Source: a bacterium
GTDB taxonomy: Bacteria; UBP15; UBA6099
DNA: 64,000 bases
NCBI GenBank assembly: GCA_029564595.1
Contig: JAKQPS010000120.1
Location: forward strand, 62,001 to 126,000
Direction: 5' to 3'
The position numbers and the translations under genes are program-made. Position 1 is the stretch's first letter. Every line of letters starts with the position of its first letter. The notes beneath the pieces were generated by a model. The model searched no databases. It was not told the origin of the DNA and saw nothing but the letters and a program-made list of their open reading frames with translations. This document shows, in pieces, positions 43,117 through 49,412 of the stretch.

Positions 43117-43140
43117 GGGGGCAGGTCTGTAATTTGTATT
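43117..43140 (-). repeat. R3 repeat, right outer copy
   Basis: GGGGGCAGGTCTGTAATTTG followed by TATT. Reverse complement of the left outer copy with one mismatch. Confidence 0.75.
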
Positions 43141-43160
43141 TTTGGATGGCGGGGAAAAGG

Positions 43161-43208
43161 GCGAAAAGAGGGTGCGGGCATAGCTGGGGATGCGCGCTGC
43201 CAGTCCCC
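43161..43208 (-). repeat. R4 repeat, copy 1
   Basis: On the minus strand it begins GGGGACTGGCAGCGCGC and ends CCCTCTTTTCGC, with a variable middle. The same two ends and spacing occur at 53615-53662 in opposite orientation. Confidence 0.65.
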
Positions 43209-43257
43209 TTTTTTGTGGCGGCGGGTGGCGAAAAAAACGGCGGGGGGGGGAACGGCG

Positions 43258-43278
43258 GGCAATTCTTGAATTGCCCCT
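43258..43278. repeat. R5 palindromic repeat
   Basis: GGGCAATTC, T, GAATTGCCC and CTAC. A perfect 9-bp stem. Confidence 0.65.
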
Positions 43279-43378
43279 ACATACCGATTCCTTTCTTCGC
43301 GCGGTATTTTCTTCTATTCCGCCATTATCTCCAAGCGACACTTCTGCTATTGCCAACGAGATGCCGTATCCCAACATG

Positions 43379-43401
43379 TAGGGGCGATTCACGAATCGCC
43401 C
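43379..43401. repeat. R5 palindromic repeat
   Basis: GTAGGGGCGATTC, AC, GAATCGCCC. A perfect 9-bp stem with the family's GTAGG edge. Confidence 0.65.
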
Positions 43402-43498
43402 GGAGACTTTCTTTTCAACCGTGTTCGGGCGACCCGGCATAGGGAAAATACGGGCAATTCGTGAATAGACCATACAGTTCAATTTGTTTCTTATCAAA

Positions 43499-43520
43499 GG
43501 GCGACCCGCCGGGTCGCCCC
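43499..43520. repeat. R5 palindromic repeat
   Basis: GGGCGACCC, GCC, GGGTCGCCC and CTAC edge. The stem bases differ from the other R5 copies at several places while pairing is kept. Confidence 0.65.
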
Positions 43521-43658
43521 TACGATTAATTATTTTATCATCAGGCAAAGGAAAGGGCGGCGGGAATCGGCGTTCCCGTCCTACACCAAGGCGGTGGCGT
43601 TTGGGGTGATTTGGCGGGATGGCGGGAAAAATATTTTTCGATTTGTTGGCTGTTGGGG

Positions 43659-43664
43659 TATAAT
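43659..43664 (+). promoter_or_regulatory. Probable -10 box for acyl-CoA dehydrogenase pair
   Basis: Perfect TATAAT about 130 nt before ATG 43796. TTTCGA at 17 nt upstream is a poor -35. The leader includes an R6-like palindrome CCCGCgaatGCGGG near 43678-43691. Confidence 0.4.
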
Positions 43665-43795
43665 CATGCCCTGTCATCCCGCGAATGCGGGCGTTGTCAA
43701 ACCCGGCTCCGCCGCGATGTGGCGGCGGCCCGGCACAGGCGGCGAGGCGGCGCGGAGCGCGCTCCGTCCGCAGGCCGCGCACAAAGGAGGCCGAG

Positions 43796-44965
43796 ATGGA
43801 ATTTTCTATCAATGAAGAGCAACAGGCGTTCATGAAGAGCGTGTTCAACTTCTCGAAGAACGAAATTTATCCTCTGATGGAGGAGTTCGAGAAGAAGGGG
43901 GAGTTCTGCTGGGAAGCGTGGAAGAAGATGGGCGAGTTCGGCATGATGGCGCTGCCGTTCCCGGAGGAGTACGGGGGGGCGAACGCGGGTGTGCTGACGA
44001 CGTGTCTGGGGATGGAGGCGCTCACGCGCGGCGGGGCGTCCGGCGGGCTGACGCTCTCTTGGGGCGCTCACACTATTCTCTGCGGCGTTCCCATCTGGCT
44101 GATCGGCAACGAGGAGCAGAAAAAGAAGTATCTGCCGGGGATAGCTTCGGGCGAGAAACTGGGCGGCTTCGGGCTGACCGAGCCGAACGCGGGGTCCGAC
44201 GCGGCGAGCGTTCAGACAACCGCCGTCAAAAAGGGCGACAAGTACATTCTCAACGGCACGAAGATGTTTATCACCAACGGCCCGATAGCGTCTCAGTTCG
44301 TGGTGATAGCGGTGACGGACAAAAAGGCGGGCCATTTCGGCATCAGCGCGTTCATTGTGGACGCGGACGCGCCGGGGTTCTCCATCGGCAAGGAACTGGA
44401 CAAGATGGGAAACAGGACGTCCACGACGTCTGAACTGATATTCGAGGACTGCGAAGTTCCGGCGGCGAACCTGCTGGGGCCGGAGGGGATGGGGTTCGTG
44501 GTTGTGGGCAAGACGATTCTTGAATACGAGCGCTCGTGCCTGCTGGCGGCGGGGCTTGGCGGGATGGAGAACACGCTCGACGAGTCCATAAAGTACGCCA
44601 AGGAGCGGGTGCAGTTCAACCGCCCGATCGCGCAGTTTCAGGCGATACAGGAAAAGATAGCGAACATGAAGATAGCGGTGGAAGGGGCGCGGATGGCGCT
44701 GTACCGCGTGGCGTGGATGAAGGACAACAACATCCCGGCGATGCTGGAGGCGTGCCTTGCGAAACTGTTCATGTCCGAGGTCGGGCTGAAGGTGGCGGAC
44801 GACGGGGTGCAGATACACGGCGGGTACGGCTATATGAGGGAGTATCCGGTGGAGCGCAACTACAGAGACGTCAAGCTGGGAACGATCGGGGCGGGAACCT
44901 CCGAGGTTCAGCGGCAGGTCATCGGAAAGATGCTGCTGAAGACGAAAAAGAAAGGGGCCAAATAA
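43796..44965 (+). CDS. Acyl-CoA dehydrogenase
   Basis: 389 aa. The three-domain acyl-CoA dehydrogenase fold is visible: helical N-terminus, FGLTEPNAGSDAASVQT (FAD/substrate loop), C-terminal RVQFNRPIAQFQAIQ. In the usual YEGT position it has IGAGTSEVQR, so the catalytic Glu is not there. ILEYERSCLLAAGLGG aligns with the helix that carries the base Glu254 in isovaleryl- and long-chain enzymes (LDLERLVLA), so the Glu of YER is the likely base. AAAGGAGG precedes ATG 43796. One nt separates it from the next dehydrogenase. Confidence 0.92.
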   Translation: MEFSINEEQQAFMKSVFNFSKNEIYPLMEEFEKKGEFCWEAWKKMGEFGMMALPFPEEYGGANAGVLTTCLGMEALTRGGASGGLTLSWGAHTILCGVPIWLIGNEEQKKKYLPGIASGEKLGGFGLTEPNAGSDAASVQTTAVKKGDKYILNGTKMFITNGPIASQFVVIAVTDKKAGHFGISAFIVDADAPGFSIGKELDKMGNRTSTTSELIFEDCEVPAANLLGPEGMGFVVVGKTILEYERSCLLAAGLGGMENTLDESIKYAKERVQFNRPIAQFQAIQEKIANMKIAVEGARMALYRVAWMKDNNIPAMLEACLAKLFMSEVGLKVADDGVQIHGGYGYMREYPVERNYRDVKLGTIGAGTSEVQRQVIGKMLLKTKKKGAK

Positions 44966-44966
44966 C

Positions 44967-46094
44967 ATGGACTTCAAACTAACGGCGGAACAGGAGAAGT
45001 TGAGGAAATCGTTGTCGGAGTTTTGCGCCGCGGAGATAGGGCCCCGCGCGGCGGAGGTTGACGAAAAAGCGGAGTTCCCGGCGGAGAACTGGAAGAAGCT
45101 GGCCGAGCAGGGCGTGATGGCGCTGACCGTGCCGGAGCAGTACGGCGGGGCGGGCAAGGACCTTGCCACCGCGCTGACGGCGATCAGCGTGATAGCGGAG
45201 CATTGCGCGTCAACTGCGGAGGCCGTCGCCACGAGCATGTTGTGCGCGGGCAAGGCCATTGAGATTTACGGCTCGGAGCAGTTGAAGGGAAGGATTCTAC
45301 CGAAGCTGGCGAAGGGATGCGAGATCGGGGCGCTGGCAGTTTCCGAACCGGGTGCGGGTTCCGACGTTTCTGCCATAAAAACGACAGCCGAAAAATGCGG
45401 CGAAGATTATATTTTGACAGGCGAGAAGGCGTACGTCACCAACGCGACGGTAGCGGACGGGATAGTGACGCTGACGAAGACCGGGGATTCGTTCACGGTG
45501 TTCGCGGCTCCCAAGTTCGCCGCCGGAATCTGCGTCGGAGCGCCCGCGCGCACTCTCGGCATGAGGGGCGCGGTCGCCGCGAATATCTCCTTCAACGACG
45601 TCAACCTCGGAGACAACAACATACTCGGCGGATACGGCAATGGTCTGGCGGTCATAGCGGACATATTCGACTACGTCAGGCTGAACGTCTGCGCGGTGGC
45701 GAACGGCATAGCCGTAGCCGCGTACAATGTGGCGAAGAGCCACGCGGAGACAAGAGAGTCGTTCGGCAAGCCGCTGGCGGCGCACCAGATAGTGGCGTTC
45801 AGGGTCACGGACATGTATGTGGACGCGGACGTGTCGCGGATGCTGATGTACAACGCGGCGTGGAAAAAGCAGAACGGCGAGAAATGCGCGCCGTTCGTCG
45901 CGCTCGCCAAAGTGTCGGCATCCGACACCGCGATAAAGAATTCGGACAGGTGCATGAAGGTTCTGGCGTCGGCGGGGTTGTCTGCGGACAGCCCGGCGCA
46001 GAGGATATATCGGGACGCGCGGCTGATGGAAATCGCCGGCGGCACGAACGACATCCTGCGCCAGATAATCGCCCGCGACCAGTTGGAACTCTGA
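44967..46094 (+). CDS. Acyl-CoA dehydrogenase homologue lacking the usual catalytic Glu
   Basis: 375 aa. FAD motif LAVSEPGAGSDVSAIKT and ESFGKPLAAHQIVAFRV are conserved. The C-terminal motif reads IAGGTNDILRQ without Glu, and the alternative site reads FDYVRLNVCAVANG, with Val where its partner has Glu. It may therefore be inactive alone, use another base, or act as the partner subunit of the enzyme encoded 1 nt upstream, as in heteromeric steroid-side-chain dehydrogenases (ChsE1-ChsE2). AAAGGGG precedes ATG 44967. Confidence 0.9.
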   Translation: MDFKLTAEQEKLRKSLSEFCAAEIGPRAAEVDEKAEFPAENWKKLAEQGVMALTVPEQYGGAGKDLATALTAISVIAEHCASTAEAVATSMLCAGKAIEIYGSEQLKGRILPKLAKGCEIGALAVSEPGAGSDVSAIKTTAEKCGEDYILTGEKAYVTNATVADGIVTLTKTGDSFTVFAAPKFAAGICVGAPARTLGMRGAVAANISFNDVNLGDNNILGGYGNGLAVIADIFDYVRLNVCAVANGIAVAAYNVAKSHAETRESFGKPLAAHQIVAFRVTDMYVDADVSRMLMYNAAWKKQNGEKCAPFVALAKVSASDTAIKNSDRCMKVLASAGLSADSPAQRIYRDARLMEIAGGTNDILRQIIARDQLEL

Positions 46095-46126
46095 CCGAGC
46101 GACGCGGCGCGCGCGGCATAGCAGAG

Positions 46127-47524
46127 CTAAAAAAACTTGCTGAAACCGAGGGATATCCTGATGAACGGGAGCCATCCCAAGCGGTTGATTTTCTTCACGG
46201 ACAAAGCGTAGACGGCCTTGTGAAGCAACGCGTACAAGGGCGAAAGCGGGAGCGCGCACAACAGCCTGACCGCCGGAACAGGCGCGCGGGCCACGTTGAA
46301 GAACTGCATCAGCATTCCGAGGTTTGACATCCTGAGATCTGCGGCGGTCGCTGCGGACGGAGTGAAAAAACCGTCCGGGGCTGACGCCGCCGAAGCCTGC
46401 GGAGCCGATGCCTCGAACTCTTCCCGCAACTCCGTGCCCGGATAATGCCTGTAGAATGACACCCAAGTGAAATCCGTCTTCATGCGCCTGTTGAAGAGCA
46501 TCGTCTTGAGAGCGTCTTCGAATCCTTCTCCGGGGATGCCGACCATGTTGTATGTCTGCGCCATGATGCCGCGCTCCTTGAGTCGGGCGACGGCTTCCGT
46601 TATCTGTTCGTCGGAGACATTCTTTCTGAGGATTTTCCGCCTGTTGTTTTCGTCGGCGGTTTCGAGGCCGACGCGGGCGGACACGCAGCCCATGCGAGAC
46701 AGCATCCCGGCGGAGTCCGCGTCGAGCGTGGACGCGGGCGTCTGGCACACGAACGGAAGAGAGACCTCCCGCGCGTAAAGCTCCGCGAACTCCTCCAGCC
46801 ACCGTTTCGATGTTATGAACGAATCGTCCTCGAAGACCACCCTCTTGACCGCGAAATCCCTTTTCGCCCTGAGCAGTTCCTCGACGACGTTCGCGGGGCT
46901 TCGCCTCCGCGTGTATGCGCCGAGACCCTTGTGCATGTCCCTAAATTTTTTATTGAAGCAATATGAGCAACTGTTCGGACAGCCGCGCGAGCACATCGCC
47001 GGGTACAGTTCTGAGATGATTGTCGCAAGCCGGGGGATGCGCGCGTAAAGAGAGACGTCCTGAAACGGGAGCGAATCTAGGTCTTCCACGAGAGGGCGCT
47101 GGGGCGATATGTGAAGAGAGCCGCCGTCGTCGAAGCAGAGATTCTTAATGTTTTTCAGGGAGTCGAGCGGAGCGTCGAGCGAGGCTGCCAGTTCGGGCAA
47201 AGCCTCGTCCGCCTCGCCCCGGATGGCGAAATCGGCGGACACCGCGCGGATGTCATCGGGGACGAAAGTCGGGTGCGGCCCGCCGACGACGACGGGAGGG
47301 CGCGCAGGCAGCCGGGACAGGAAATCCCTCAGCCAGCCGTCCGACCCGGAGATCCAGTGGAACCCCAGCAGGTCCGCCCGGCGGACGGCGTCCGCGCCTC
47401 GCGCTCTCAGCCCGTCCCCGGCGATGAGGACTTCGACTTCGTGTCCCGCCCGCTTCAGTTCGGCGGAAAGCAGCATCGCGCCGATGTGCGCGAACGGGAG
47501 GCGTTGGATGAAAAGGATTCTCAT
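46127..47524 (-). CDS. B12-binding-type radical SAM protein
   Basis: 465 aa. N-terminal Rossmann domain (LLSAELKRAGHEVEVLIAG, PPVVVGGPHPTFVPDDI), then the radical SAM core with CSRGCPNSCSYC near residues 177-188 (cluster Cys C-x3-C-x2-C) and VVFEDDSFITSKRW. The C-terminal 100 residues are helical and not recognised. It overlaps the upstream radical SAM gene by 4 nt, so the two are translated together. Confidence 0.88.
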   Translation of the reverse strand: MRILFIQRLPFAHIGAMLLSAELKRAGHEVEVLIAGDGLRARGADAVRRADLLGFHWISGSDGWLRDFLSRLPARPPVVVGGPHPTFVPDDIRAVSADFAIRGEADEALPELAASLDAPLDSLKNIKNLCFDDGGSLHISPQRPLVEDLDSLPFQDVSLYARIPRLATIISELYPAMCSRGCPNSCSYCFNKKFRDMHKGLGAYTRRRSPANVVEELLRAKRDFAVKRVVFEDDSFITSKRWLEEFAELYAREVSLPFVCQTPASTLDADSAGMLSRMGCVSARVGLETADENNRRKILRKNVSDEQITEAVARLKERGIMAQTYNMVGIPGEGFEDALKTMLFNRRMKTDFTWVSFYRHYPGTELREEFEASAPQASAASAPDGFFTPSAATAADLRMSNLGMLMQFFNVARAPVPAVRLLCALPLSPLYALLHKAVYALSVKKINRLGWLPFIRISLGFSKFF

Positions 47525-48990
47525 TGAGCCGCCGGGCCGCCGCCGAGCCTCGCGCCGGGCTTCACGCCCAGCCGCTTCAGCATGTGGGACACGAAATAGA
47601 AAAACACCATCTTCACGTCGGCTATCCTGAACACGTTTCTGATTTTTGCGGGGCGCAGATAGTACCTGAAATAAGCGTTGCGCTGGAGTTTCTCAAGTTT
47701 GCGGCGGTCGAGGTTCTTCGTCTCCATGGCGTAGCCGAGCTGTTTGCCGTACAGCCGCCAGTCCTTTGTGAGCAGCGTCAGCCCTTCGTTTCCGCTTTCG
47801 GCCATCTCCATGACTTTCGTTCCGGGATACGGGACGAGGATGGAAAACGTGGCAAAGTCGCTGTTCACCTTTAGCGCGCCGCTCACGTTTTTTCTGACGG
47901 ACTGCGCGGTGTCCGTCGGCAGGCCGAGGATGTACGCCGCCTGAGTCTGAAGGCCGTGAGCCTTGCACATGCGGATGGCGGTGTAGATGTTGGCGGCGCG
48001 CGCGTTCTTCTTCATTATCTTCAGAGCGTCGTCGTCCGTGCTGTCCGCGCCGAAACAAAGGAAAAAGCAACCCGACCTTTTCATGAGGGCGACAAGCTCG
48101 TCGTCCACCATGTCCGGGCGCGTGTCGGCCGTCCACGAAATCTTGTCGCTGATCCCCGATGAAATCATGGCCTCGCACAGCGAGACCACCCCTTCCCTGT
48201 CCACTGTGAATGTTTCGTCCGTGAAGAGAATCTGCCCCGCGCCGAAATCCCGGATGTCTCTCTGAATCTCGTCGATGACGCCGGGGATAGAGCGTTTGCG
48301 GACTTTGTTGCCCATGATTTTTGAGCAGAAAATACAGTTGAAAGGACAGCCCCTGTTGATGGAAACGCAGAGTTCGCGGATGCGTTGCGATTTAAGCCGG
48401 AAGCTGGCGCAATATGCGTCGAGGTTGAAAGCGCTCCAGTCAGGGAGAGAGAGAGAATCAAGGTCATCGATGAAAGAGCGCGGCTCGCCAGCGCGGACGC
48501 CGTCGGGAGAGATGGAATAGACGCCTTTGACGCCGGAAGCCGGAGAGCCGTCCGCGACGAGGCGCAGAAGCTCCGCCATAGTCAACTCGCCCTCGCCTGC
48601 GACGGCGTAGTCGAACGCCGGAAACTCTGCCAGCGTGTCCATAGGGACACGGCTTGCGTGAGGGCCGCCGACGACTGTTACGGGGGGCTTTCCGCCCGCC
48701 TTTGCCGCCGCCGCCACTTCCGCCGCGTCGTTTATCTGTATCGTCAGGCATGAGAACGCCAGAACATCGGGATTGAACTCTTCAATTTTTTTAAGAGTCT
48801 GCTTGAAGGAGAGTTTTTCCGCGAAGGCGTCGATAAAGGCGGTTTCCGGGAATTCGGACTTTATGTTTCCGATAATAGAGGCCAATCCGACCAGAGGCAC
48901 TACCTGAGTGGCCGCCGAATCCCTGTTCAGCAGGGACATCCTCGGCGGAACAACAAAAAGCGTTCTTAACCCTGAAGATGTCCGCGCCAT
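47521..48990 (-). CDS. B12-binding-type radical SAM protein
   Basis: About 489 aa. N-terminal Rossmann domain (VVPLVGLASIIGNIKSEF, PVTVVGGPHASRVP), radical SAM core with CPFNCIFC near residues 207-214 and ILFTDETFTVDREG. Residues near 310 (FFLCFGADSTDDDALKIMKK) follow the usual pattern. ATG 48990 fits a promoter immediately upstream; an in-frame TTG further upstream would start before the -10 box. First gene of a two-gene unit. Confidence 0.87.
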   Translation of the reverse strand: MARTSSGLRTLFVVPPRMSLLNRDSAATQVVPLVGLASIIGNIKSEFPETAFIDAFAEKLSFKQTLKKIEEFNPDVLAFSCLTIQINDAAEVAAAAKAGGKPPVTVVGGPHASRVPMDTLAEFPAFDYAVAGEGELTMAELLRLVADGSPASGVKGVYSISPDGVRAGEPRSFIDDLDSLSLPDWSAFNLDAYCASFRLKSQRIRELCVSINRGCPFNCIFCSKIMGNKVRKRSIPGVIDEIQRDIRDFGAGQILFTDETFTVDREGVVSLCEAMISSGISDKISWTADTRPDMVDDELVALMKRSGCFFLCFGADSTDDDALKIMKKNARAANIYTAIRMCKAHGLQTQAAYILGLPTDTAQSVRKNVSGALKVNSDFATFSILVPYPGTKVMEMAESGNEGLTLLTKDWRLYGKQLGYAMETKNLDRRKLEKLQRNAYFRYYLRPAKIRNVFRIADVKMVFFYFVSHMLKRLGVKPGARLGGGPAAQ

Positions 48991-48997
48991 GGAATGC

Positions 48998-49026
48998 AGT
49001 ATAGCAAACGCAATCGCGGCGGGCAA
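48998..49026 (-). promoter_or_regulatory. Sigma70 promoter, possibly leaderless
   Basis: On the minus strand TTGCCC (49026-49021), 17-nt spacer, TATACT (49003-48998). The start codon at 48990 is 7 nt after the -10 box, so the mRNA would have essentially no leader. Confidence 0.6.
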
Positions 49027-49144
49027 TAAATTGGCGGCGAGTCTTGCCTCCTTTTCAATTCCCCTCAAACATTGTAAACTCATACCCGTTGGAATCAGAT
49101 TGGTATTTATTGATGTGTTTCAATGGAATTATCAATGATTTCAA

Positions 49145-49362
49145 ATGGATTCCCGCTTTCGCGGGAATGACGGCGCGGGAGATATGGGAATGATTAGATC
49201 AAGAAGAAGTGAAGGCGCAAACTACGGAGCGCGGAAAAACATAAGCATGGCTAAAAGGGAGCGTCCGGGTTTAAAGCAGAATCAGAGACAGCGGCGGCTC
49301 TAAAGGGAAACGGATAAATAATCCCTCCCAGCGCCGTCATGCCCGCGAAAGCGGGTATCCAT
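49145..49362. mobile_element. MITE-like element with 32-bp inverted repeats (R6)
   Basis: The ends 49145-49176 and 49331-49362 are inverted copies with 30 of 32 bases equal. Each end is itself a palindrome (CCCGCTTTCGCGGG in the left copy). The 154-bp middle has no transposase. The end sequence is of the GATTCCCG...CGGGAATGACG type that is common in proteobacterial intergenic DNA. A related palindrome occurs near 43678-43691. Confidence 0.6.
49184..49303 (+). CDS. Doubtful 39-aa arginine-rich frame inside R6 element
   Basis: MGMIRSRRSEGANYGARKN to KQNQRQRRL, with GGGAG 3 nt before ATG 49184 (too close for a good RBS). Very basic. It may be chance; I list it because it fills most of the space between the inverted repeats. 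Confidence 0.2.
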   Translation: MGMIRSRRSEGANYGARKNISMAKRERPGLKQNQRQRRL

Positions 49363-49412
49363 TCTATAACAGAGACGATATGATCAAAAGCATCAATTAG
49401 CGGCGGAGGCTT

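Larger units (their letters stand above)
40723..43140. mobile_element. AT-rich island bounded by 24-bp inverted repeats
   Basis: The ends, 40723-40746 and 43117-43140, are inverted copies of one 24-bp sequence with a single mismatch; its core is ATTACAGACCTGCCCC (left copy). Two further copies lie inside (40992-41015; 41813-41826 partial). The DNA between is clearly AT-richer than the flanks and carries three minus-strand genes: HEPN protein, zinc-ribbon membrane protein and a small coiled-coil protein. No transposase is present, so it would move, if at all, with help from elsewhere. The repeat resembles the ACAGACCTGACCCC type often seen near REP-associated elements in environmental genomes. 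Confidence 0.6.
43055..43795. other. Repeat-rich intergenic region right of the island
   Basis: About 740 nt without a credible gene. It holds the right R3 copy, an R4 copy, a run of nine or more G near 43242-43250, three complete R5 palindromes plus fragments, an R6-like palindrome and the leader of the acyl-CoA dehydrogenase operon with a -10 box. Confidence 0.7.
48991..49412. other. Divergent intergenic region with inverted-repeat element
   Basis: About 420 nt. It contains the promoter of the radical SAM pair and a roughly 220-bp element flanked by 32-bp inverted repeats (listed separately). Apart from a doubtful 39-codon frame, no gene is seen. Confidence 0.6.

Noticed and set aside
43093-43848. 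A 251-codon minus-strand frame upstream of the acyl-CoA dehydrogenase pair
   Set aside because: It reads through R3, R4 and R5 repeats and the operon leader; there is no domain and no consistent codon bias.
43697-46802. Two 500-codon minus-strand frames
   Set aside because: Antisense shadows of the two acyl-CoA dehydrogenases and, in part, an out-of-frame reading of the radical SAM gene at 46127-47524.
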